NCBI RefSeq assembly: GCF_027497995.1
Contig: NZ_JAODBT010000002.1
Location: 853,470 to 917,469, forward strand
DNA length: 64,000 nt
Reading direction: 5' to 3'
DNA from: Stenotrophomonas sp. Iso1
Lineage (GTDB): Bacteria > Pseudomonadota > Gammaproteobacteria > Xanthomonadales > Xanthomonadaceae
Below are positions 55,687-64,000 of the stretch, piece after piece. Positions within the stretch are counted from its first letter, which is position 1. Each line of letters starts with the position of its first letter. The notes under the pieces are model-generated. The model made no database searches. It saw only the letters and a list, made by a program, of their open reading frames with translations, and was not told the DNA's origin. The position numbers and the translations under genes are program-made.

Positions 55687-57264
55687 TCACCAATCGGTGG
55701 GCGCATAGTCCTTCAGGAACTGGCCCCAGACATGCTCACCCGTGTTGAAGCCATGGATGATTGGGTCAACGATACGCGCGGCGCCGTCAATGATGTCCAG
55801 CGGAGGATGGAAGCGCTCTTCCTGCACCTTGCGTGCGGCAAGGCCTGCCGGATCTTCGTCGGTCACCCAGCCGGTGTCCACACTGTTCATGTGGATGCCG
55901 TCGTTCTGATAATCAGCCGCAGAGGTTCGCGTCATCATGTTCAACGCAGCCTTGGCCATGTTGGTATGCGGGTGCCGAGTGGTCTTGAAGTTGCGGTAGA
56001 ACTGCCCCTCCATCGCTGACACGTTGACGATGTGCTTGTCGCGCTCAGGTGTCGCCAGCATCAGCGGCTTCAAGCGCGCATTGATGATGAAGGGTGCGAT
56101 GGCATTGACCAACTGTGTTTCCAGCAGTTCCACCGAAGGCACTTCAGCCATGCGCAAACGCCAGGAATTGCTATCGCGCAGATCTACCTGCTGCAGATCC
56201 TGATCCAGCCGTCCTTCCGGGAACAGATGGTGCTGGCCCAGCAGTTCATCTGCCAGTAGCGGCACTTGCGACAACTCCGCGGCACGGGTCAGGCCATCAG
56301 CACCGTTGGAGCTTTGCGGTGCCGACAATGCGGCAGTGGCTGCAACAGGCAGTAAATCCGCACTGCGCAGGCCTTCGTACTTGCCAAGTAGCTTGCGGAT
56401 TGTTTCGGGCAACGCCTGTAACGCCGCAGTTTCTCCGGCCATCATGTGCGCATAGAACTGCGGTGGACGGCGCACGGTCTGGCAGGCGTTATTGATGATG
56501 AAATCCAACCGTGTACGGGTGGCCAACAGTTCGCTGCAGAACGCTTCCACGCTGGGCGTGTGACGCAGATCCAATCCGTACACCTGCAAGCGGTGGCCCC
56601 AGATGGCGAAGTCGGGTTCTTCGGCATAGCGCGCGGCTGAGTCACGCGGAAAGCGCGTGGTTACAATCAGTTCGGCACCGGCACGCAACAGCTTCAGGCC
56701 GGCTTGATAGCCGATCTTGACGCGGCCACCGGTGAGCAATGCGACGCGCCCGCGCAGATCCGCGGTTTCTGTGCGCTTGATGTAGTTCAGATCGGCACAG
56801 GCCGGGCACATCTGGTCGTAGAAATGATGCAGCTGCGTGAATTTCTGTTTGCACACGTAGCAATGCCGCAGCTCCGGGGAGTGCACCGGCTCCTCCGCCG
56901 CAGCGATACCTTCACCGTTGTGCGCGTCATGTAGACCCGCGGCGTGCGGCGGGAAATAGTTTGGGGTGCTGAACACCGGCTTGCGGCGCAGGGCACGGAT
57001 GCCGGTTTGTTCGAGCAGCGCCTCGGCCTTTCGTACCTTCTCTTGGTGGCGTTCACGCGCCTGCTGTTTGAGCATCTGCCGCCGCGCTTTGGGCTCAGGG
57101 TGATAGACCTTCGCTACCACCTGATGCAAGCGCACGCGGTCAGCCTCGGGTAGCGCATCAAGCATGCTGCGATCGGCTTCAATGGCCTCCAGTAGGTCCA
57201 GCGCTTCACGCAGGCGGTCAGTCAAGGGCAGGGCGGCGGCAAGGGGGGCGGCGATGGTGTTCAA
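55687..57264 (-). CDS. SDR-family oxidoreductase-like protein with N-terminal zinc finger
   Basis: 525 residues from a TTG start. A helical, charged N-terminal region (about 1-130) is followed by a four-Cys zinc-finger-like motif (CYVC 135-138 and CPAC 153-156), then a Rossmann domain (about 173-525). The nucleotide motif reads TGGRVKIG (178-185) instead of TGxxxGIG, then NNAC, and the active-site Ser in VNVSAMEG. The YxxxK motif is replaced: the Lys lies in HTNMAKAAL and the Tyr position is Thr, with an insertion between Ser and Lys. It keeps DTGWVTDEDP near the C-terminus. Catalysis is doubtful by the classical mechanism. AT-rich palindromes lie on both sides. Confidence 0.82.
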   Translation of the reverse strand: MNTIAAPLAAALPLTDRLREALDLLEAIEADRSMLDALPEADRVRLHQVVAKVYHPEPKARRQMLKQQARERHQEKVRKAEALLEQTGIRALRRKPVFSTPNYFPPHAAGLHDAHNGEGIAAAEEPVHSPELRHCYVCKQKFTQLHHFYDQMCPACADLNYIKRTETADLRGRVALLTGGRVKIGYQAGLKLLRAGAELIVTTRFPRDSAARYAEEPDFAIWGHRLQVYGLDLRHTPSVEAFCSELLATRTRLDFIINNACQTVRRPPQFYAHMMAGETAALQALPETIRKLLGKYEGLRSADLLPVAATAALSAPQSSNGADGLTRAAELSQVPLLADELLGQHHLFPEGRLDQDLQQVDLRDSNSWRLRMAEVPSVELLETQLVNAIAPFIINARLKPLMLATPERDKHIVNVSAMEGQFYRNFKTTRHPHTNMAKAALNMMTRTSAADYQNDGIHMNSVDTGWVTDEDPAGLAARKVQEERFHPPLDIIDGAARIVDPIIHGFNTGEHVWGQFLKDYAPTDW

Positions 57265-57441
57265 TTCAAATCCGGAAAGTGCGGCAGCAAGCCGAGAATG
57301 GACAGCAGAGCGATGACCGCCTCAATGCGGGTCCATGCTGTAGCGGACCTGGTATGCCAGGTCGGCGGCAATTGTCCCCGATATCAGGGCGTTGGCGCCA
57401 ATGCCGGGGCTGGTTGCGGCAAACAAAGGACGCATGGACCT

Positions 57442-57457
57442 CCTTCACCGGTGAAGG
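57442..57457. promoter_or_regulatory. 16-bp perfect palindrome upstream of the SDR gene
   Basis: CCTTCACC directly abutting GGTGAAGG, 178 bp before the SDR start. The length and lack of spacer fit a dimeric regulator site. Confidence 0.45.
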
Positions 57458-57562
57458 TTTGCAGCCGCAGGCAGCCAATCGGTGCGGGGTTCGTTCCCCT
57501 GCAATCCCAAGTCCCGGGAGTTCAACTGAACTTCGTTTTGGCGCTTTATTTAGGCACCCTAT

Positions 57563-57582
57563 TTAAGTGATTCGTCACTTAA
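57563..57582. repeat. Palindrome P2 flanking the SDR gene
   Basis: TTAAGTGA (57563-57570), TTCG, TCACTTAA (57575-57582): a perfect 8-bp inverted repeat, related to P1 at 55606-55629 and lying 299 bp before the SDR start. Confidence 0.7.
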
Positions 57583-57680
57583 TTCAAGTTGAATAGCCTG
57601 GGATCTTGCAGACCGCCGAACGGCAGCATCTGAATCGCCCAGGCTTTTGTAGACAGTCTTCAGCTGCTTAGTGCGTACTG

Positions 57681-57872
57681 CCGCTCAAACTCTATCGGGG
57701 CGTTTCCGATGCGACTTACTACGTTTGGAAGTCGAAGTAAGGCGGCATGGAAGCTTCGGATATGCAGCGACTTCGTGACGTTGAAGCCGAGCACGCCAAG
57801 CTCAAGCGGATGTACGCCGAGCTGGCCATGGAGAACCATGCACCGAAGGATCTGATCGCAAAAACCCTGTAG
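57681..57872 (+). pseudogene. Remnant of an IS3-family transposase orfA
   Basis: The plus strand reads RGVSDATYYVWKSK, an in-frame TAA at 57738, then GGMEASDMQRLRDVEAEHAK and LKRMYAELAMENHAPKDLIA to TAG at 57872. This is the C-terminal half of an IS3-family OrfA, whose family form is SDATYYxWKSKYGGMEASD, so the TAA replaces the expected Tyr codon. The N-terminal HTH is missing, no orfB follows, and no terminal inverted repeats are seen. A dead insertion fragment. Confidence 0.8.
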
Positions 57873-57895
57873 AGCCGGCGCATAAGCGCCCGCTC
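57869..57895. repeat. SMAG-like stem-loop
   Basis: GTAG followed by GAGC-C-GGCGC, loop ATAA, GCGCC-C-GCTC (one C-C mismatch). It begins inside the final codons of the IS remnant. The GTAG tag and hairpin match the SMAG type seen at 7973-8041. Confidence 0.55.
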
Positions 57896-57961
57896 TTGGC
57901 CTGGCTACAGAACAGGCGAGGGGCCCGCAGCAGGGCGGGCCCATGGCGTTGGCCGAGCGAC

Positions 57962-60900
57962 TCAGAACACCCAGGTCACATTGGCCTTCAGGCCGTGGTC
58001 GCGAGCGCCATCGCCGTGCTGGCCGCTGTAGGCAGCGCCTACGGTCAGGTTCGGGCGCAAGGTGAGTACGACGCCGGCTTCGATGGCCAACGCGTCGTCG
58101 GCCACTGGCAGCCCATTGATGGCAAAGCCGCTGCTGCCGTCGTTGGCAAAGGACAGTCGGGCGCTTCCGGTCACATCATTGAAGGCATGCCGCCAGCCCG
58201 CCATCACCCGCCAGTTGGCCTGCAGGGTGCCGGCGCTGAAGGCGCTGCCTGCACGTACACCGAGCGTTGAGAACAGCGTATCGGTCGTCTCTTTGCGCGC
58301 AGTCAGTGCGCTGATGCCGGCATGCTCACGGAAGCTTTCCGAGGTCATGCCGACGTAGGCCAGGTTGGCAAACGGTTCCAGTTCGACCTCGCGTGTCGGG
58401 AGCTTCCAGCCCAGCTCGCCGAAGGCTTGAACGCTACTGGTGTGGTAATCGGCACGGTTGCGTTCATTGACGCCGGTGAAGGTGATCGTTCGGTCGGTTT
58501 CGATCAAATGGCGGCCAAACAGCGCGCCGCTGCGCAGCTGGAGCGCTTTGCCCAGCGTGGTGCCGGCGTACAGGCCAAGCTGGTAGCTGTCGACCCTGGC
58601 ATGTGAGCGTCGTGGATCAATGTCCAGCTTGCTATGGCTTGCGGCGGCCATCAGGCCGACGTTCCAGTTGCCGAACTGACGGTCGCTACCGGCCACGATG
58701 CCGCCAGCGGAGCGCTTGCTGCGTGCCGCGTTGCCATCGCCATCCTGGCGACCCCAGCTGCCATACATCCGGCCCCATGCATTGCCATCAGTGGACAGGT
58801 CACTGGCTGCATCCTGTGCTCCTTGGCGCTGGCGCAAGCGGTCGATGGCTGCCTCGCGCACGAATCGACTGTCTTGGATCAGATTGGCGCGCACGCCGGC
58901 GTGCACTTCACCGGAGAGTTGGTCGAAGGCCGATACCGCGTTGCCTTCATCCAGCTGCACCACCGCGTCGTACAGGCTTTTACCTGCGCCCAGGTTCTCA
59001 ATCGCGGTACTGGTGGCGACCTGGTTGGGCGTGGTGGCTACCGCTGGGAACAGCACGTGATTGCGGGCCAGCGTCAGCGACAGGGTGTGGCCATCGTTGG
59101 CCAGGGTCGGAGTCAGGAAGGCGAAATTGGTGCTGACTTCGTCAAAGGCGCCGCTGATTCCAGCACCGGCACTGAGCACCTGGTAGGTGGTGCTTGGAGA
59201 CCAGCTGCCATCAGCGGCCAGCACCATGGCGCTGCCGCCCTTCAGGGCGATCGTGCCACTGGCATGGATGTGGTCGGCGTTGCCGTCAGGCGTCGCTTCG
59301 ATCTGGTACGTGGAACCCGAAGCGAAGATGAGATCGCCGGCCACGTTCAACCGGCCGATGGAGTTGCCCGGCGCGATGGTGCCGCCGTCCATCACCACGG
59401 TGCTGCCGACGCTGCCGGTACCTTTGAGTGTGGCGCCGTCATGCACGTTCAGCGTCCCACCCAGTGCCCCGTTCACTGCCAGCGTACCGGCGTTGATGTG
59501 GGTGGTGCCGGTAAAGGTGGCGCTGTCGCCAGTCACATTGAGTGTCCCACCACCGCTCTTGTTGATGCGGCCGCTGCCAGTGAACAGGTTGGCGAAGCTC
59601 ACATCGCTGTCCTGCTGCATCGATAGCGTAGCGGCCGCTGCGATATCGATTGCGCCGCTGCCGAGGTTGCTCGCGTTACCAACCAAGGTGCCTGCGGTAA
59701 TGGTGGTGCCGCCGCCGTAGCTGTTGTTTCCGCTGAGCGTGGTGGAGCCGCTGCCGAGCAACCGCACAGCACCACTGCCGGAAATGTTGCCGGTAAACAC
59801 CACGTCATCGCTGCGGTTGAACGCCAACGTGCCGTGGTTGAGTACATCGCCGGCAATCGCACCGCTGATGCCGCCATTGCCGACCTGCAGGGCGCCTGCA
59901 GTGACGGTGGTGCCACCGCTGTAGCTGTTGTTTCCGTTGAGCGTGGTAGTGCCACTGCCGATCTGCTGCAGCACGCCGCTACCAGTGATGTTGCCAGCAA
60001 AAGCGACGTCATCGCTGCGATTGAACGCCAGCGCAGCGTTGTTGATCACGTCACCGGTAATCGAACCGCTGATGCCGCCATTGCCGATTTCCAGGGTGCC
60101 TGCCGTGATCTCGGTGCCACCGCTGTAGCTGTTGTTGCTGGTTAGTGTCGTTGTGCCACTGCCGAACTGCCGCAGCATTCCGCTACCGGAGATGTCGCCG
60201 GCAAAAACCACGTCATCGCTGCGGTTGAACGCGAGCGCAGCGTCGTTGATCACGTCACCGGTAATCGAACCGCTGGTGCCGCCATCACCGATCTGCAAAG
60301 TGCCTCCGGTGATGGTGGTTCCACCGCTGTAGCGGTTGGCAGCGGAGAGGATCAAGGTGCCGCTGTCCATCTTCGTCAAACGTGCGCTGCCGGTGAGCTC
60401 GGTCGCGATATGGGTGCTCACGGGCGAAAGCGCGCCGTCGCCTACGCGGATGATCGCATTGGTGCCCGTCAGTTCAAGGGCATCGCCAGTGAGGGCATAG
60501 CCATCGGTGGTGAACTGCAGACCGGTAACGGCGACGGGCCCGCTGTGATCGTTGTCGACGGTCACCGTGCCGGCATTGCCCTGGAAGACGGCAAAGACCG
60601 GTTGAGGTGTGGCCGCGCCATTGTGTGTGCCATCGAGATCAGTCCAGTTGAGGCCGCCGGCGGTCCAGTTGCCGCTGCCACCATCGATCACACTGTTGTT
60701 GAAGTTTCCGGTGTTGCCGCCATCCCAGAACTGCAGCGTCTGACCTGCCTTGTTGATCAGATTGACCTGCCTGGCGACCGATGTCTGCACGCTGAAGTCG
60801 CTGCTGCCCACTGCCAGGCCCGCACCGGAAAGCGCGCCGGTGTAATCGGCCAGGCGATAGACGCCTGCGCTCAGGCCGCCGCCATCAAGCACATTGAGGC

Positions 60901-63900
60901 TGCCGTTGAGCGCCAAGTCACCGTTGACTGCAACCAGGGCGGTAGAGGAGGGGAGGCCGAGTATCGCGGTGACCTTCGCGTCAGCGCCAAGCGTGAGCGC
61001 CCCCGTGTGCAAGGTGCCCCCCCGCATCAATTGGAGCGTGCCGCCATCGTGGATGGTGATGGCGCCGGCAATCGTGCCGCTGCCGGCGAGGGTGCCGCCA
61101 GCGCCGACAGAGACCACGCCCTCGCCGAGCAGGCTGCCATTGACCACCAGGGTGCCCGCATCCACCGAGGTCGTGCCGGTGTAGACGTTGTTGCCGGTCA
61201 GCACGGTGCTGCCGCTGCCGCGCTGCTCCACCGCGCCACTGCCGGAGATGTTACCGGCCACCGTCAAGAGAGCGTTGCCGTTGAAGGCCAGAGTAGCGTC
61301 GTTGACCACATCGCCACTGAGCGCGCCGGCGCTGCCGCCATTCCCGATCTGCAGGGTGCCATTGGTGATGAGGGTGCCACCCGTATGCGTAGCCGCGCCA
61401 ATCGACAGGGTGCCGCTGCCAAGCTGCTGCAGCACGCCGTTCCCCGAAATGTCGCCGGCAAAATTTACATCATCGCTACGATTGAACGACAACGTGGCGT
61501 TGTTGATCACGTCACCAGTAATGGAGCCGTTCGTCCCACCATCGCCGATCTGCAAAACGCCGCCAGCAACGGTAGTACTAACTTGGGTCAGGTCGCTATC
61601 AATGGTCCAGCTACCCGCACTCTGCTTGAACAGGATGCCGTCGAGATGCGTATTGCCGGTAACCGCAGCCGAAAATAGTTGTGATCCGGTGCCGTCCAAG
61701 GTCAGCAGGGAGGCCGTGTGCTTGCCGATATCCAGATCACCGTCAATGCGGGAGCCAGCGAACAGGGAGACCTGATTCACTTCGTCACTCAGGGAGACAT
61801 CGCCTTCGATCATGCCGGCATTGCTCAGGGTAGTGGCATCGTGGCCATACACTGCGGTTTCGCCGGCATGGATCGTCGCGCCAATCTCGTTGCTCAGCCA
61901 ACCACCCTGCGTGAGGGTCACACCTTGCCGCTGTCCGCTGATGGTGCCGCCGGCGGAGTTGATGACCGTTCCCACACCGCCGTCGATACTGATGCCGCGG
62001 CTGGTCCCAATGGTGCTGCTGGCGATGATCTTCCCGCCACGATTGATGACCGTGCCGCCTGCGCCAAGGATGACGCCGGATGCATCGCCGGTGATGCTGC
62101 TTCCTGCATTATTGGTGATCAATCCGGCGCCACCAAGAACCTGGATGCCGAGACTATCCGTGTCTGTACCGGCGATGGTCGCGCCGCTGTTGGTGACCGA
62201 ACCACCCGCTCTCAACATCACGCCAAGGACCTTGCCGCTGATGCTGCCACCGGGATCGTTGTTGACCTGGCCACTGGCCCCATCGATGTGGACACCCCAG
62301 CTGCCCGCGCTGATTTCGCCTCCGCGATTGTTGATGGTGCCGCCGTCGTACAGCAGGACGCCATAACCGTTGCTGCGAATAGATGCGGTGGCCGCGTTGT
62401 TGATGGTCGCGCCGCCCGTGGACTGCACGCCGAAGCCGCTACCGGCCTGCTCAATCGCGCCGTGATTGTCGAGCGTGCCGTTGTTGTCGATGAACACCGA
62501 ATTGGCAAGGGTGATCCCGGCATTGACCTGCAGGGTGGCGTTATCGCCGGCAGCGTCGTCGACCACCACCTGATGGCTACCCAGCGCCGAATCATGTGCA
62601 ACTGCCAAGGTGCCGCCAAGCACTTGGGTGCCGATGCCGCTGTAAGCATTGGCACCTCTCAGAATCAGGGTGCCGTTGCCAACCTTGATCAAGCCGTTGC
62701 GCAGGCCGCTATTGATCAGGCTGCTGTCGATGGTGGCACTGACCCCAGTGTCGGTGTTGATCGTGGCGTAGCTGCCACTGGCCGGGCTCAATGCCAGGGT
62801 GCCGCCGGTGAGTAGATAGCCATTGCTTGCAAACTGCAGGGTGTCAAAGCGTTGCGTGCCGACCACGCTGACCGCCCCAGCAACGCCGCCAAAATGGGCC
62901 ACCGAGCCTCCCCAGTGGCTGTTGATGGTGGCGCTGTCATTGGTCCACGTTGTATCGGCGCTATTCCAGTTGCCGATACCCCCAGCGCCCCCAATGAGGC
63001 CGCTTGGGCTGGTGTGGGAGCCATCCCAGAATTGAATGCTTTGGCCGGCGGCCAGCACCGTCAGGTTGACCTGGCCAGCGGTGGCCATATCCACCGCATG
63101 GCTGGCCACAGTGAAGCCCGCACGGGAGGAGCTGACATCGGTAACGTCGAAGGTGCCGCTGAGGTTGCCGCCGTAATTGAACAACCGGTACCAGCCGGCC
63201 GAGGCGGTCTGCGCCTGCAAGGTACCGCCCAAGGTGAGATCGCCACCCACCTCGACCAGATCATTGGCCGGTCCACCTGCAACCTCGGCCTGGCCAAGTT
63301 CGAACACACTGGTAGAGCGGGCATCGAGTGCCAGGTTACCTGCGATGCGCAGCGTGCCGGGGCTGTTGCCCGCTGACAGCGTGCCCAGCACGTTGACGCT
63401 GCCGCCGATCTGGCCACTGCCGGCCAGCGTGCCCGCAGCATTCACCTGCACATCGCCCGTCACCGAGCCGTTGATGGCCAACGTGCCGCCGCTCACGCGG
63501 GTGCCTCCGGTGTAGGTATGGGTGCCCGTGAGCGTGGTCGTTCCGGCCCCCACGTGAAGCAACGTGCCGGTGCCGCTGATGGCGTTGTCTACCACCAAAG
63601 CATCGCTGCGATTGAAGACCAGCGCGGCATTGTTGATGACGTTGCCACTGCCCAACGTGCCGGTGGTGCCACCGTCGCCCACCTGCAAGGTGCCGGCGTT
63701 GATGGTAGTGGTGTCGGTGTAGGTATTGGTGCCCGTGAGCGTGATCAAGCCACTGCCGCTCTGGGCGAATTTACCGATGCCACTGATGTCGTTGTCTACC
63801 ACCAAAGCATCGCTGCGATTGAAGACCAGCGCGGCATTGTTGATGACGTCGCCACTGCCCAACGTGCCGGTGTTGCCACCGTCGCCCACCTGCAAGGTGC

Positions 63901-64000
63901 CGGCGTTGATGGTAGTGGTGTCGGTGTAGGTATTGGTGCCCGTGAGCGTGATCAAGCCACTGCCGCTCTGGGCGAATTTACCGATGCCACTGATGTCGTT
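57962..64000 (-). CDS. Giant autotransporter (type Va), 5' end outside the window
   Basis: At least 2012 residues, open to the window edge. The last 270 or so residues (from about NAWGRMYGSWGRQDGDGN to the terminal VTWVF) form the outer-membrane beta barrel. Before it lies a passenger of repeated parallel-beta units, many containing VINNAALxFNRSDxxxxxxxISG and TLTGxNxYxGxTxIxAGTLQ, typical of PATR (autotransporter-associated) repeats. Two units at 63584-63997 are nearly identical at DNA level (207 bp). Few or no cysteines. It would be secreted through its own barrel and act as adhesin or surface factor. The signal peptide is not visible here. Confidence 0.92.
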   Translation of the reverse strand, partial: NDISGIGKFAQSGSGLITLTGTNTYTDTTTINAGTLQVGDGGNTGTLGSGDVINNAALVFNRSDALVVDNDISGIGKFAQSGSGLITLTGTNTYTDTTTINAGTLQVGDGGTTGTLGSGNVINNAALVFNRSDALVVDNAISGTGTLLHVGAGTTTLTGTHTYTGGTRVSGGTLAINGSVTGDVQVNAAGTLAGSGQIGGSVNVLGTLSAGNSPGTLRIAGNLALDARSTSVFELGQAEVAGGPANDLVEVGGDLTLGGTLQAQTASAGWYRLFNYGGNLSGTFDVTDVSSSRAGFTVASHAVDMATAGQVNLTVLAAGQSIQFWDGSHTSPSGLIGGAGGIGNWNSADTTWTNDSATINSHWGGSVAHFGGVAGAVSVVGTQRFDTLQFASNGYLLTGGTLALSPASGSYATINTDTGVSATIDSSLINSGLRNGLIKVGNGTLILRGANAYSGIGTQVLGGTLAVAHDSALGSHQVVVDDAAGDNATLQVNAGITLANSVFIDNNGTLDNHGAIEQAGSGFGVQSTGGATINNAATASIRSNGYGVLLYDGGTINNRGGEISAGSWGVHIDGASGQVNNDPGGSISGKVLGVMLRAGGSVTNSGATIAGTDTDSLGIQVLGGAGLITNNAGSSITGDASGVILGAGGTVINRGGKIIASSTIGTSRGISIDGGVGTVINSAGGTISGQRQGVTLTQGGWLSNEIGATIHAGETAVYGHDATTLSNAGMIEGDVSLSDEVNQVSLFAGSRIDGDLDIGKHTASLLTLDGTGSQLFSAAVTGNTHLDGILFKQSAGSWTIDSDLTQVSTTVAGGVLQIGDGGTNGSITGDVINNATLSFNRSDDVNFAGDISGNGVLQQLGSGTLSIGAATHTGGTLITNGTLQIGNGGSAGALSGDVVNDATLAFNGNALLTVAGNISGSGAVEQRGSGSTVLTGNNVYTGTTSVDAGTLVVNGSLLGEGVVSVGAGGTLAGSGTIAGAITIHDGGTLQLMRGGTLHTGALTLGADAKVTAILGLPSSTALVAVNGDLALNGSLNVLDGGGLSAGVYRLADYTGALSGAGLAVGSSDFSVQTSVARQVNLINKAGQTLQFWDGGNTGNFNNSVIDGGSGNWTAGGLNWTDLDGTHNGAATPQPVFAVFQGNAGTVTVDNDHSGPVAVTGLQFTTDGYALTGDALELTGTNAIIRVGDGALSPVSTHIATELTGSARLTKMDSGTLILSAANRYSGGTTITGGTLQIGDGGTSGSITGDVINDAALAFNRSDDVVFAGDISGSGMLRQFGSGTTTLTSNNSYSGGTEITAGTLEIGNGGISGSITGDVINNAALAFNRSDDVAFAGNITGSGVLQQIGSGTTTLNGNNSYSGGTTVTAGALQVGNGGISGAIAGDVLNHGTLAFNRSDDVVFTGNISGSGAVRLLGSGSTTLSGNNSYGGGTTITAGTLVGNASNLGSGAIDIAAAATLSMQQDSDVSFANLFTGSGRINKSGGGTLNVTGDSATFTGTTHINAGTLAVNGALGGTLNVHDGATLKGTGSVGSTVVMDGGTIAPGNSIGRLNVAGDLIFASGSTYQIEATPDGNADHIHASGTIALKGGSAMVLAADGSWSPSTTYQVLSAGAGISGAFDEVSTNFAFLTPTLANDGHTLSLTLARNHVLFPAVATTPNQVATSTAIENLGAGKSLYDAVVQLDEGNAVSAFDQLSGEVHAGVRANLIQDSRFVREAAIDRLRQRQGAQDAASDLSTDGNAWGRMYGSWGRQDGDGNAARSKRSAGGIVAGSDRQFGNWNVGLMAAASHSKLDIDPRRSHARVDSYQLGLYAGTTLGKALQLRSGALFGRHLIETDRTITFTGVNERNRADYHTSSVQAFGELGWKLPTREVELEPFANLAYVGMTSESFREHAGISALTARKETTDTLFSTLGVRAGSAFSAGTLQANWRVMAGWRHAFNDVTGSARLSFANDGSSGFAINGLPVADDALAIEAGVVLTLRPNLTVGAAYSGQHGDGARDHGLKANVTWVF
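63584..63997 (-). repeat. Two tandem 207-bp repeats within the autotransporter gene
   Basis: Copy 63584-63790 and copy 63791-63997 have exactly the same length (69 codons) and I count only two base differences. The next copy appears to begin at 63998, at the window edge. Older, diverged copies continue downstream toward the barrel. Confidence 0.9.

Larger units (their letters stand above)
57265..57961. other. Intergenic region with palindromes and an IS remnant
   Basis: 697 bp between the SDR start and the autotransporter stop. It holds palindromes at 57442-57457 and 57563-57582, a decayed IS3 orfA (57681-57872) and a SMAG-like unit (57869-57895). The rest shows no gene. The probable SDR promoter lies within 57265-57600. 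Confidence 0.55.

Noticed and set aside
57266..57478. Cys-rich 70-codon minus-strand frame just upstream of the SDR gene
   Set aside because: No ribosome site, it covers the palindrome and presumed promoter, and has no recognisable motif.
59187..62815. Plus-strand frames opposite the autotransporter
   Set aside because: Repeated pieces mirror the passenger repeats; not independent genes.
63584..64000. Regular repeats considered as a CRISPR array
   Set aside because: The repeats are 207 bp, contiguous without spacers, and lie in frame within a protein-coding gene.

Overview
The window is 64 kb of GC-rich gammaproteobacterial chromosome. It is most likely Stenotrophomonas, or a close Xanthomonadaceae relative. 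The evidence is the fleQ-vemR-rpoN2 flagellar regulatory arrangement, two GTAG-type (SMAG-like) intergenic stem-loops, and the gene content and order. No rRNA, tRNA, CRISPR array, prophage or plasmid module was recognised.

Region 1 (1-23.3 kb) is a flagellar locus. It runs almost entirely on the minus strand: flgBCDE, flgF, flgGHIJKL, two tandem flagellins, fliD, fliS, a FliT-like chaperone, a PilZ-like protein, a NarL-type regulator, rpoN2, vemR and the start of fleQ. cheV ends this block, and flgA-flgM-flgN diverge on the plus strand. Promoter motifs fit a two-tier cascade. Sigma-54 (TGGCAC-N5-TTGC) sites lie before flgB, flgG and flgA. Sigma-28 (TAAA-N15-GCCGATA) sites lie before fliD, the first flagellin and flgM.

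Region 2 (23.3-33 kb) is signalling: a soluble histidine kinase, a GGDEF-EAL-receiver protein with degenerate active-site motifs, a NarX-type kinase, a PAS-GGDEF-EAL protein and a chemoreceptor-like protein without a periplasmic sensor domain. The last two carry sigma-28-like promoters, so c-di-GMP turnover and a chemotaxis transducer appear tied to late flagellar expression. A poorly coding stretch lies at 30.7-31.6 kb.

Region 3 (33-51.6 kb) is core housekeeping: secreted protein-nudJ-mnmA-hflD; the N-degron set clpS, clpA, infA, aat; a GNAT-like protein, a metallophosphoesterase and trxB; ftsK; lolA-rarA-crcB; then glk, a Tat-exported glycosylasparaginase and cutC in a tight run.

Region 4 (51.6-64 kb) is more accessory: a TetR regulator with a 24-bp operator-like palindrome before an MpaB/DUF2236 gene, an OprB-like porin, an unusual zinc-finger SDR protein bracketed by two related palindromes, a decayed IS3-family orfA, and the 3' part of a very large repeat-rich autotransporter whose 5' end lies beyond the window.
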